DNA of 64,000 nt, taken from a virus. The notes beneath the pieces are model-generated. The model was not told the origin of the DNA and made no database searches. It saw only the letters and a list, made by a program, of their open reading frames with translations. How positions within the stretch are numbered: position 1 is the first letter of the stretch; every line of letters starts with the position of its first letter. The stretch lies in the IMG/VR virus record IMGVR_UViG_3300032069_000005, positions 22,232 through 86,231 of that record. One strand, written 5' to 3'. The position numbers and the translations under genes are program-made. This document shows positions 17,234-25,171 of this stretch, piece after piece.

Positions 17234-17878
17234 ATGTTAAAAAATAAATTTTATTCACAACTTGAATTTGATATTTATATTGCAGAACAAAAAATAAGAA
17301 AAGATTCTGGTTACTTATCTGTCTCTGAAAGAACTCAATTAGAAGAAATGATTAAAAATCCCAAATCTTATATTACTGAAAAACCAAAAGATAATCCTAA
17401 TGTAAAGAAAATAGTTACTGATATTATCGAACTTCGTGTTCCTTGTCAGAAAGTAGAAAAAGGAGAAGATATAAAACAAATCATAACTGAACTTAAAGAA
17501 ACTTGCCACGCACATAACGGACTTGGATTAAGTGCCAACCAAATTAATTATAGAAAAGCAATTTCATATATTAATGTTCTTAAATCCTTTGACCCTAAGA
17601 CCAAGAAGGTAGATAAGACCGAATTAATCTTAATTAATCCGAGGATTATAGAAAAATCTAATCCCATAAAAATACAAAATGAAAGCTGCCTATCCTTTCC
17701 TGGGATTTCTGTTGCGACTAAAAGATATATTTATTGTATAGTTACTTTCCTATCTGAGGATTTTAAAGAAAAGACAATGGCATTGCAAGATTTGGAATCT
17801 TTTGCCTGTCAGCACGAAATACATCACATACAAGGAAAAACGATTCTTGATTTAGATGTAAAGTGGAAAAGTAAATAA
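17234..17878 (+). CDS. def: Peptide deformylase
   Basis: The start at 17234 is chosen because CTTGGGAGGTAGA precedes that ATG; an upstream in-frame TTG is less likely. The product is 214 residues. It has the three deformylase motifs: GLGLSANQI (motif 1, GxGxAAxQ), ESCLSFPG (motif 2, EGCLS variant) and QHEIHHIQG (motif 3, QHExDHLxG with His for Asp). The enzyme removes the formyl group from nascent N-formylmethionine proteins. Phage deformylases are known, and the gene points to a bacterial host. The first 75 residues are an extra N-terminal helical region. Confidence 0.88.
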   Translation: MLKNKFYSQLEFDIYIAEQKIRKDSGYLSVSERTQLEEMIKNPKSYITEKPKDNPNVKKIVTDIIELRVPCQKVEKGEDIKQIITELKETCHAHNGLGLSANQINYRKAISYINVLKSFDPKTKKVDKTELILINPRIIEKSNPIKIQNESCLSFPGISVATKRYIYCIVTFLSEDFKEKTMALQDLESFACQHEIHHIQGKTILDLDVKWKSK

Positions 17879-17882
17879 TTTA

Positions 17883-18515
17883 ATGATAATCCTCCTAACC
17901 ATAATCTATTCTATCATCATAATCGGGGTTCATGAATTGGCTCATTTATTCGCTGCAAAAGTCGTTGGTTGTTCAGTATCTGTATTTTCAATTGGCTTTG
18001 GGCGACCCTTCTATTCTTTTTATATAGGTAACACCCGATACAATATTGCACCAATTCTTTTAGGCGGTTACTGTGAACTAAAAGGCGAGAATGAACTTAG
18101 TCCAGACAAAGACGCTTTCTGTAATCTAACCTATAGAAAAAAATTCTTTCTAATTTCGGCTGGGTGTATATGTAATATTATTATGGGGGTTATTCCTTAT
18201 TTATTGGGATTGAAATGGGGAATTTTTTGGCTTTATTATTTTGGTTATTTAAGTATTGGATTAGGTGCGAGTAATCTATGCCCCGTTCCGTGTCTTGACG
18301 GAAGTTATTTAATTTTTGTTTGGATTGAAAAATTATTCGGAAAAGAAAAAGGAAATTATTTACTTAATAAGATAATGAAAACTGGATTTGTAGTTTTAAT
18401 CGTTTTAAATATTTTGACTGGATTGTGGTTAGCTTATTACTATAAATCAGAGTTACTATATTGGATTATTTTTTATTGGAAATTAATTATTGATTTTGTT
18501 GGGAGGATATTATGA
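17883..18515 (+). CDS. M50 site-2-type intramembrane metalloprotease
   Basis: 210 residues, mostly hydrophobic. HELAH sits in the first helix (GVHELAHLFAAKVVG), and NLCPVPCLDGSYL, the NPxPxxxLDG motif of site-2 proteases, in a later helix, together forming the zinc site. FGRPFYSFYIGNTRYNIAPILLGGYCELKG matches the RseP-like segment after the first helix. No PDZ domain is present, so it is a minimal form. The expected role is cleavage of transmembrane segments at the cytoplasmic membrane. Its stop overlaps the M16 peptidase start. Confidence 0.85.
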   Translation: MIILLTIIYSIIIIGVHELAHLFAAKVVGCSVSVFSIGFGRPFYSFYIGNTRYNIAPILLGGYCELKGENELSPDKDAFCNLTYRKKFFLISAGCICNIIMGVIPYLLGLKWGIFWLYYFGYLSIGLGASNLCPVPCLDGSYLIFVWIEKLFGKEKGNYLLNKIMKTGFVVLIVLNILTGLWLAYYYKSELLYWIIFYWKLIIDFVGRIL

Positions 18516-19669
18516 AAAAAATATATATAAATAAACCAGGAAATACTACATTCGTAATGGTTGCGGTAAATACTGGAGCGTTTAACGAAGTAGATGCCTA
18601 TAAGGGAATTTCTCATTTTGTAGAACATCTTTGTTTTAAAGGAAATCCAAAAAGAAACCAAGAACAAATTTCTTCAGCAATCGACAATATTGGCGGAGTT
18701 TTAAATGCCTTTACCGATTGGGAAATAACTGCATATTGGGCTAAAGTAGGAAATTCATATAAAGATTTGGCTATAGATGTTATTTCTGATTTGGCAACTA
18801 AACCCATATTCCCAGAAAAAGAAATTGATAAAGAGCGAGAAGTAATTATCCAAGAACTAAAAATGTATGAGGATGACCCTAAATCCGCAGTTTATGATTT
18901 ATTTAATAAACAATTATATAGCAAAGAGTCTGGATTTTATCTTCCAATTATAGGAACTAATGAAACTCTCAATAATATTAAGAGAGATAATTTAATTTCC
19001 TATCATAAAGAAAAATACAATAATCCCACATTAATAGTAGTTGGAAATGTAAAAAATTATTCTACTATTAGTTATCCTAATCCAAAATATATGCCATCTT
19101 CATTGGAAAAAGAACCAAAAGATTTATTAGTTGAAAGAAAAAATATAACTCAAGCGAATATTCTCATAGGAAATTCTATTAACTTAACAGATAAATTTGA
19201 CAAAATAGAACAATCGCATTGTTTATTATTGCTCGATGCGGTCTATGGTGATATGTCTGGAAGATTATTTAAAACAATTAGAGAAAAATATAATATGGTC
19301 TATCGAGTTCATTTTAATTGGGATTTATTTAGTAATGGATTTATTCAATGGGAAGTATCTGCGGGATTAGAAAAAGAAAATATTGCCCAGGCAAGAGATT
19401 TAATTATTCAGGAATTAATTCGCCCAATTTCAGAAAAAGATATGGATATTATTTTAAATAAGGCGATTGGGCAAAGAGAAATGACATTCGACAACAATAT
19501 CAACGTAGGCAGCACAATTGCATATTCATTATATAAAGGAATTGATTATAAAGAATATTTAAATAATTATGATGAATATCTCGAAAAAGCAACAGAAGTG
19601 GTAAACGAGTTTATAGAAAAAATGAAATTTAACAATAATATTTTAGTCGGAATTGTGCCCGAAAAATGA
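18512..19669 (+). CDS. M16 (insulinase/mitochondrial processing type) zinc peptidase
   Basis: 385 residues. The inverted zinc motif HFVEH lies near residues 34-38 (GISHFVEHLCFKG), and the downstream Glu lies in EREVIIQELKMYEDDP about 75 residues later. The rest follows the two-lobed M16B fold, with YLPIIGTNETLNNI and a C-terminal domain. There is no secretion signal, so it is probably cytoplasmic. M16 peptidases digest or process peptides; encoding one next to an M50 protease and deformylase is unusual for a phage. An ATGA overlap couples it to M50. Confidence 0.85.
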   Translation: MKKIYINKPGNTTFVMVAVNTGAFNEVDAYKGISHFVEHLCFKGNPKRNQEQISSAIDNIGGVLNAFTDWEITAYWAKVGNSYKDLAIDVISDLATKPIFPEKEIDKEREVIIQELKMYEDDPKSAVYDLFNKQLYSKESGFYLPIIGTNETLNNIKRDNLISYHKEKYNNPTLIVVGNVKNYSTISYPNPKYMPSSLEKEPKDLLVERKNITQANILIGNSINLTDKFDKIEQSHCLLLLDAVYGDMSGRLFKTIREKYNMVYRVHFNWDLFSNGFIQWEVSAGLEKENIAQARDLIIQELIRPISEKDMDIILNKAIGQREMTFDNNINVGSTIAYSLYKGIDYKEYLNNYDEYLEKATEVVNEFIEKMKFNNNILVGIVPEK

Positions 19670-20574
19670 TAAATAAAAAATTATTTTGGTTGTATTTACT
19701 TTCTGCTTCTATTTATGCAACTCAAGGATTAGAAGGGCTTCCTGGATTGCCATTATTCTTTTATCTTAAAGAACATCTTCATTTAACTCCAGAAAAAATA
19801 ATGTGGATTTCGTCGATTATTACTCTCCCTTGGTTAATTAAACCGATATTTGGATTTTTTATCGACAATTTCTTAACTAAGAAAATTTGGATTATTCTTT
19901 CTCTTATTGGAAGTATTTTGGTGTCTTTCTATTTCGGATTATCTCCTTATTTAACTATTCCTATAATTATATTAGTATCGATTTTAGGAAATTTAGCAAC
20001 TGCTTGGAGAGATATTTCAAACGACGGATTGGCGTGTGTAGAAGGCAAAGAAAATAATTGCTGTGATATTTTTCAGAATGTGCAATGGACTTCAATTACT
20101 TTGGCAGGGATTATTACAGGATTAGCTGGAGGATATATTGCCGACCATTTTAATTATAAATTTGCTTATTTATGTTTAATTCCTATTTATTTAATTATTA
20201 TAGGAATTGTATTAAAATATAAAGAACAAAATGCTTTAAAAGAATTAAAAAAACATTATCATAGTTCAATTACCATACATCATAGAAAGAAATCATCTTT
20301 GTTAGGTAACATTCTATCTTATAAAGAACTCTTTGCAAATAAATCATTTTTATTAGGCTGTTTATTTATTTTTCTATTTAATTTTAATCCAAGTTTCGGA
20401 ACACCTTTATTATTTATTGAAAGAAAATGGGGTTGGTCAGGATTTTTTATTGGGTTATTAGGAGCATTAAGTTCAACTATTAGTATTATTGGGGCACTTT
20501 TATATTATAAATTTAGTAAAAAAATTAAAAATAAAGATATGAAAATAATCATTCCAACAATCAAAATAAAATGA
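19666..20574 (+). CDS. MFS/BT1-like transporter, N-terminal part (interrupted)
   Basis: 302 residues with about eight membrane helices, starting in an ATGA overlap with the M16 gene. GLPLFFYLKEHLHLTPEKIMW, LPWLIKPIFGFFID and RDISNDGL resemble MFS transporters of the AmpG/BT1 (folate-biopterin) type. The frame breaks off after the eighth helix (FSKKIKNKDMKII...), whereas the family continues directly to helices 9-12. Those are encoded by 20649-21035 in another frame. About 160 bases of unrelated sequence lie at the break. It is probably an inactivated transporter, unless two-part assembly occurs. Confidence 0.7.
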   Translation: MINKKLFWLYLLSASIYATQGLEGLPGLPLFFYLKEHLHLTPEKIMWISSIITLPWLIKPIFGFFIDNFLTKKIWIILSLIGSILVSFYFGLSPYLTIPIIILVSILGNLATAWRDISNDGLACVEGKENNCCDIFQNVQWTSITLAGIITGLAGGYIADHFNYKFAYLCLIPIYLIIIGIVLKYKEQNALKELKKHYHSSITIHHRKKSSLLGNILSYKELFANKSFLLGCLFIFLFNFNPSFGTPLLFIERKWGWSGFFIGLLGALSSTISIIGALLYYKFSKKIKNKDMKIIIPTIKIK

Positions 20575-20648
20575 AAAATAAATGTAATTGTGGAGGTTAT
20601 AAATTGGGAAAAAGAATTAATAAGAACAAATGAATTAAAGGAAAAATT

Positions 20649-21035
20649 ATGCGTGTGGTTATCGAATATAAAGAAGTTATTTTAGACCTGAAAAATATTC
20701 TGAAATTAAGTGTTTTTATTTCAGCCGGAATTACTCTTTTTTATATTTATTTTACTCCCGTAAGTGCAATTATTTATAGTTGTTTATTTAGTATTTTTGG
20801 TATGTTTATTTTCCTTACTGTTATGACCTTTATGGCAGAATCAACTATTAAAGGAAAAGAATCTACATCATTTGCATTACTTTGTTCTATTAATAATTTA
20901 GCAGGAACTTTATCGATAATGACCGGAGCATTTTTATTACCTTTGCTCGGACTAAAGTGGCTTATTATTTTATCTGCGGGGACTTCATTTTTGTGCTTCC
21001 CCCTAATTGGCAAATTAGGAATAAAAAATGACTAA
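20649..21035 (+). CDS. MFS/BT1-like transporter, C-terminal part (interrupted)
   Basis: 128 residues. From LKNILKLSVFISAGI onwards the sequence gives helices 9-12 of the transporter begun at 19666: TLFYIYFTPVSAIIYS, FLTVMTFMAES, SFALLCSINNLAGT and GLKWLIILSAGTSFLC. The first 13 residues before LKNIL do not fit the family and come from the intervening sequence. A short frame in the same phase upstream (20571-20633, MKNKCNCGGYKLGKR) recalls the Cys-rich starts of the phage's homing endonucleases, a possible remnant of an insertion. Confidence 0.6.
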   Translation: MRVVIEYKEVILDLKNILKLSVFISAGITLFYIYFTPVSAIIYSCLFSIFGMFIFLTVMTFMAESTIKGKESTSFALLCSINNLAGTLSIMTGAFLLPLLGLKWLIILSAGTSFLCFPLIGKLGIKND

Positions 21036-21213
21036 ATTATCTATCGAAGAAAAAACTAAACTAATTGAGAGAATACAGAAATTATTTTCTTTGGGTGATA
21101 GTTCCAGAAATCCCAATGAGGATGAAGTAAAAAGTGCCCTATGAAAAGCCAAACAATTAACGAGACAACATAATTTAAGTTTATCAAAATTAAGGGGAAG
21201 AAATAATGAATAA
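21028..21213 (+). pseudogene. DUF2786-like small protein with in-frame TGA
   Basis: From 21028 the sequence reads KLIERIQKLFSLGDSSRNPNE, then DEVKSAL, then TGA (21142-21144), and in the same frame KAKQLTRQHNLSLSKL to a TAA at 21213. The two halves together match the short DUF2786 domain found in phage and host proteins (KI..LLALA.....NE.EA..AL.KA..LM..HNL). A CGA-to-TGA change would explain the stop. TGA is the ordinary stop of many genes here, so reassignment is unlikely. It overlaps the ClpP start. Confidence 0.55.
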
Positions 21214-21796
21214 AATTTATCGAAATGACGAAGAACCCATTGAAGATATTATCAAAAAAGATGAGCGATATACCGAAGAATATTATTTTCGAGTATTAAA
21301 TAAAGACCGATATATTCTTTTATATGATATTATTACAAATACATCTACCGATATAACAGTTTCTAAAATAAAAGCAATGAATATATTAGATTCAAAGAAA
21401 CCAATTACAATCGAAATTAACAGCCCTGGTGGAGATGTTAGTTGCGGATTCTCTTTAATTAATGCGATTGAACAAAGTATTGCTCCCATTCATACTATTA
21501 TTAGTGGTCAATGTGCAAGTATGGCTGCGTTGATTAGTATTGTAGGAAAGAAACGAAATATATATTATAATTCGTATTGGATGCAACATCCGCTTTCTGA
21601 GGGGCAAGCAGACTATTTGCAGTTTATCAAAGATAGAACCAAATTCTTAATTCATTTAGATAACATAACCAATAATATATTAAGAAAATATACCAAATTA
21701 ACCAAATTAGATTTACGAAAATGCTCTGTTGGAGAACTTTGGCTGTCAGCAGACGAATGTTTAAAAAAAGGCATAGTCGATAAAATAATAAAATGA
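21206..21796 (+). CDS. clpP: ClpP-like serine protease (S14)
   Basis: 196 residues. It has the ClpP fold signatures: ITIEINSPGGDVSCGFSLINAI, the nucleophile Ser in GQCASMAALI, and the His in WMQHPLSEG, followed by a helix and a strand with Asp candidates (TKLTKLDLRKC). The last helix DECLKKGIVDKI is typical. Phage ClpP-like proteins often act in capsid maturation, but this one is far from the head genes and close to host-like peptidases. No ClpX/ClpA partner is present, so it may use the host unfoldase or act alone. AGGGGAAGAAATA is the ribosome binding site. Confidence 0.85.
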   Translation: MNKIYRNDEEPIEDIIKKDERYTEEYYFRVLNKDRYILLYDIITNTSTDITVSKIKAMNILDSKKPITIEINSPGGDVSCGFSLINAIEQSIAPIHTIISGQCASMAALISIVGKKRNIYYNSYWMQHPLSEGQADYLQFIKDRTKFLIHLDNITNNILRKYTKLTKLDLRKCSVGELWLSADECLKKGIVDKIIK

Positions 21797-21858
21797 AAAA
21801 ATACAAAGAATGTAAAATCACTAAAAAGAGGCATATAAGACCAGCGGAGGAAAAATAA
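21793..21858 (+). CDS. 21-residue basic peptide ORF
   Basis: An ATGA overlap with the clpP stop opens a 21-codon frame (KKYKECKITKKRHIRPAEEK) that ends exactly at the start of the phosphoesterase gene. It is too short to judge by content; tight coupling on both sides is the only support. Confidence 0.25.
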   Translation: MKKYKECKITKKRHIRPAEEK

Positions 21859-22506
21859 TGAATATTTATTTTTCTGCCGACTGGCATCTTTAACCACGCA
21901 AATATAATAAAATATTGCGGAAGAACTGCGTTTATGAATGATGAAGAACTTTCAATTTATAATAAATTAAAAGATAGACCTCAAGAAGAACAAAAACAAT
22001 TTAAAATAAGTAAAGAATCTACTATTAAAATGAATGAAAGATTAATCAACAATTGCAATGAAAGAGTAAAAGAAGATGATATATTGATTTTTGATGGAGA
22101 TTTAGGGTTTAAATCTGGAACTGGCAGAGGGGAAGGAGAACCAGAAAAATTACAAAAATATGTCGAACAAATCAAATGTAAGCATATATATTGGATAGAA
22201 GGCAATCACGATGCAAAAGGCAAAAATAGTTTTAAAACTCCCCTCCAAAAAATGATTATCAAATGTGGGGGGAAAAGAATTTGTATAGTGCATAACCCCG
22301 AATTCGCAGATGTAAACTATGAAATCAACTTAACCGCCCACGTTCATAATAATTGGGAAATGAGGAGAATTCGCAAAGGATTTTCTTACACAGATGCTAT
22401 AAACATAGGCGTAGATGTGTGGAACTTTTATCCCGTAAACTGGCAAGAAATTTGGCAAAGATATTCGCATTACTTAAAGGAATTAAAATGCACCGAATCT
22501 GTATAG
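21858..22506 (+). CDS. Calcineurin-like phosphoesterase with +1 frameshift
   Basis: GCGGAGGAAAAATA precedes ATG 21858, which reads MNIYFSADWHL and then meets TAA (21891-21893). Skipping one T at CTT-T-AAC continues with NHANIIKYCGRTAFMNDEE..., giving a complete small metallophosphoesterase: SADWHLNHANII, DDILIFDGDLG, WIEGNHD, and LTAHVHNNWE at the C terminus. Without the shift, translation from ATG 21934 would lack the first metal ligands. The CTT TAA C context resembles the bacterial RF2 (prfB) CTT TGA C shift site, so recoding is possible, but an indel is equally consistent. Confidence 0.7.
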
Positions 22507-22613
22507 GAATAATTATTGGAATGTTGATTACTTTCTTTATTTTAATAGATGAATTATTTGGATGGTTAACAATTAAGAAATTAAAAAAATTATGGAAAAT
22601 ATTAAACCAATAA
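22488..22613 (+). CDS. 41-residue membrane peptide
   Basis: The ATG at 22488 follows AAAGGAATTAAA at the end of the phosphoesterase gene. The product has one clear transmembrane segment (ICIGIIIGMLITFFILIDELFGW) and a basic tail (KKLKKLWKILNQ). Longer in-frame starts inside the phosphoesterase gene are unlikely. Function unknown. Confidence 0.5.
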   Translation: MHRICIGIIIGMLITFFILIDELFGWLTIKKLKKLWKILNQ

Positions 22614-23884
22614 ATACTGCAATTATTTTAGCTGGCGGTCTGGGCACTCGATATGGCAGCGAAATACCGAAGCAATTCTGTAAGATTAATGGGAAACCAG
22701 CTATTCATTATGTATTAGATGAATATATTGCATCTAATCTATTTCCCAAAATTATCATTGCGATAAATGACCTAAGATACAAATACTTGTTTAAGAATTA
22801 TGATAAAAATACAATCAAAGTAATAAAAGGCGGAGATACTCGCACAAAAACTCTTTATAATGCAGTTCATTATGCCAAGCGGTTTAATCCTGAGAATGTA
22901 TTTATTCAAGATTCTGTTCGCCCATTAATTAAAAAAGAAGACCTACTGCAATATTTAGAAGCCATAAAAGGATTTGATTGTGTTGTTACCTATGAACCAA
23001 TAACAGATGCCCTCTTTGACGATGACCGAGATAAATTTAAATTAATTCAATCTCCTGATGTAGTGAAATTTAAGAAACTCTATCAGGAAATAAATCCCAA
23101 TAATCATACCTCAGCAATCTACCAACAATTAAAAACCCCCAAAATAAACTTCATAAAATTGAACCACGCAAACAATAAAATTACCTATCCTTATGACCTT
23201 TTTATATTAGAACATCTAATAAAATATAATGAGTATTTCCCTCATTCTCCCATTCTAAATGGTCGAACAATATTATTATTGGGTTATTCGGGAGGAATTG
23301 GATATTCAGTTTATGAAAACTTATTACAACGCAATGTTAAACAAATTTGGATTCCTTCTCATAAAGAACTAAATCTGGCGGAAAATTTTGAAGATTCTTT
23401 ATTGAGTAAATATTATGATGTTGATGTGATTATAAATTGTGCAGGAATTCCTTATAAAAATGAAAACTCATTATTATCTCATTATGAAGAAATGATGAAT
23501 GTAAACTTTAGAGCCAATGTCCTATTAATAGAATTTACTAAAAAAATAAGAAAGACATTTCACGATAGACCCATTAATATAGTTACTATTAGTTCTTCTT
23601 CTGCGACAAAAGGTAGACCTGGATTTACTATTTATTCAGCTTCTAAAAGTGCCTTGCATAGCCTGGTCGAAAGTCAGGCAGAAGAACTCGCAAAACAAGA
23701 AATCTATCTCAATTGCGTTTGCCCAGAGAAAGTGAATACTCCTTTTTGGAAAAAATTACATACCCCAATCAATAAATTAGAAACGCTTACTCCACGAGAA
23801 GTGTCTCAAATAGTGGTATCATTTTGCGACACCAAAGAATATGGAAAAATAATTCATATTAGAAAAGGATTGGTTTATGAATAA
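22592..23884 (+). CDS. Cytidylyltransferase-reductase fusion, CDP-ribitol-synthase-like
   Basis: 430 residues in two domains. Residues 1-220 are an IspD/TarI-type cytidylyltransferase: AIILAGGLGTRYGSEIPKQF, GGDTRTKTLYNAV and QDSVRPLI. Residues 225-430 are a short-chain reductase: LLLGYSGGIGYSV as a nucleotide loop, NCAGIPYKN, and YSASKSAL with the catalytic Tyr-x3-Lys. The same fusion occurs in Haemophilus Bcs1/Acs1, which make CDP-ribitol from ribulose 5-phosphate and CTP. The product here is therefore probably CDP-ribitol, used by the LicD/FKRP-like protein two genes downstream. Substrate identity is inferred. Confidence 0.8.
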   Translation: MENIKPINTAIILAGGLGTRYGSEIPKQFCKINGKPAIHYVLDEYIASNLFPKIIIAINDLRYKYLFKNYDKNTIKVIKGGDTRTKTLYNAVHYAKRFNPENVFIQDSVRPLIKKEDLLQYLEAIKGFDCVVTYEPITDALFDDDRDKFKLIQSPDVVKFKKLYQEINPNNHTSAIYQQLKTPKINFIKLNHANNKITYPYDLFILEHLIKYNEYFPHSPILNGRTILLLGYSGGIGYSVYENLLQRNVKQIWIPSHKELNLAENFEDSLLSKYYDVDVIINCAGIPYKNENSLLSHYEEMMNVNFRANVLLIEFTKKIRKTFHDRPINIVTISSSSATKGRPGFTIYSASKSALHSLVESQAEELAKQEIYLNCVCPEKVNTPFWKKLHTPINKLETLTPREVSQIVVSFCDTKEYGKIIHIRKGLVYE

Positions 23885-24602
23885 TATTGCAGTAATAATA
23901 ACTACAATAAAAAAAGACCAAATGATGTTAAAGTGCCTCCCTTCTTTTGACAAACCTGGAATAACAATCTATCTTTTAGACCAGGGGAAAATAACTCCCG
24001 AAAAAGAAACATTCTATAATTCACTTACTGATAAGGGGCATTGTATTTATCATATAGAAAAAGACATTGGATTATCTGCTGCAAGGAATTTTCTGTTAAC
24101 AAAAGTTACTGAACCATATATTATGGTCGCAGACGATGATGTAGAATTATTATCTAATCCCTATGATGTCTTGCATCATTTTGAAGAAAATCCAAATATG
24201 GGTCTCGTTGGCGGATGCCTATTTAATGTAGCTAAAAATAAAGAGCATCATTATGAATATGCCCTGGAAATAAGTAAAAAAATGCTCTGGCTAAAAAATT
24301 CCAATAAAATAGATTTAGTATTAAATTTTTTTATTGCAAGAAAAGAACTTTTTGGGGATATTCAATGGGACGAACAACTTCAGGTCATCGAGCATACGGA
24401 CTTTTTTCTGCGTCTAAAGCAATTAAATAAATGGATTATTGTATATGATAAAGTATTATTTGGAAATCATTATTCTTATGAATTTAGAACAAATGATTAT
24501 ACTACTTTTAGAAAAACTAAATTTGCCAAATGTATGCGAATATTTCATCAAAAATGGGGGATTAATGGAACTAAAAGAGACCTATGGAGGGAGATAAAAT
24601 GA
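23877..24602 (+). CDS. GT-A family glycosyltransferase
   Basis: 241 residues. It has a Rossmann-like start (IAVIITTIKKDQMMLKCL), SAARNFL, and the acidic metal site VADDDVEL (DxD type), then VIEHTDFFLRLK where the catalytic acid of family 2 / beta-4-galactosyltransferase-like enzymes is expected. There is no membrane segment. It transfers a sugar from a nucleotide donor; donor and acceptor are unknown. It overlaps the cytidylyltransferase fusion and the LicD-like gene, suggesting joint action on one glycan. Confidence 0.8.
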   Translation: MNNIAVIITTIKKDQMMLKCLPSFDKPGITIYLLDQGKITPEKETFYNSLTDKGHCIYHIEKDIGLSAARNFLLTKVTEPYIMVADDDVELLSNPYDVLHHFEENPNMGLVGGCLFNVAKNKEHHYEYALEISKKMLWLKNSNKIDLVLNFFIARKELFGDIQWDEQLQVIEHTDFFLRLKQLNKWIIVYDKVLFGNHYSYEFRTNDYTTFRKTKFAKCMRIFHQKWGINGTKRDLWREIK

Positions 24603-25171
24603 CTAATCCAAATGTAATTAAAGATTTTGACCTTATTCTAAAAGTTACTAAAGAATTAAATGTAAGAATTTTTTTAGAAGGAGGGGTTCTTCTGGGTGCA
24701 ATCAGAAATAAAGATTTCCTTTATCACGATAACGATTTTGATTTTGGAATATATAGGTCTGAATTCCCATCAGAAAGAAAAGATGGTTTTATAAAAGCAT
24801 TGACGAGCAAAGAAATGATATTCAAAGGATTTGAAGCTCCCTGCTTTGCAGAACGAGTAGAATTTGCCCCCAGGGAACATATGATGAAGTTCTGGTCGAA
24901 GTATGCTAAATGGAATGTTGATTTCTTTATCTTTGAAAAAACAGATAATGAATATTATCATAAAGGGTGGGGGGGATATTTTCATTTCCCACTGGAATGT
25001 TTAGACACTTTAGACGAAATTGATTTTTTAGGATATAAAGTATTAGTTCCTCATAATCCAGAATTATACTTAGAAACTTTATATGGAAAAACTTGGAGAA
25101 TTCCCAATCCAGGATTCAAAAAAAATGGGATTAAAAAAGATTATTGTAATTGGACAAAAGAGTTGAGATGA
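24599..25171 (+). CDS. LicD/FKRP-like phospho-sugar-alcohol transferase
   Basis: The start at 24599 is chosen for its ATGGAGGGAGATAAA ribosome binding site and ATGA overlap. The 190 residues carry the nucleotidyltransferase-fold signature of LicD and fukutin/FKRP: FLEGGVLLGAIRNKDF and HDNDFDFGIY with the metal-binding Asp pattern, then WNVDFFIFEK. Members transfer phosphocholine (LicD) or ribitol phosphate (FKTN/FKRP) to glycans. With a CDP-ribitol-synthase-like enzyme two genes upstream, ribitol phosphate transfer is the better guess. Acceptor unknown: host wall glycan or phage structure. Confidence 0.75.
   Translation: MTNPNVIKDFDLILKVTKELNVRIFLEGGVLLGAIRNKDFLYHDNDFDFGIYRSEFPSERKDGFIKALTSKEMIFKGFEAPCFAERVEFAPREHMMKFWSKYAKWNVDFFIFEKTDNEYYHKGWGGYFHFPLECLDTLDEIDFLGYKVLVPHNPELYLETLYGKTWRIPNPGFKKNGIKKDYCNWTKELR

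Noticed and set aside
20571-21213. TGA read as a sense codon (alternative genetic code)
   Set aside because: TGA is the natural stop, often in ATGA overlaps, for many intact genes here; only two local lesions would need reassignment.
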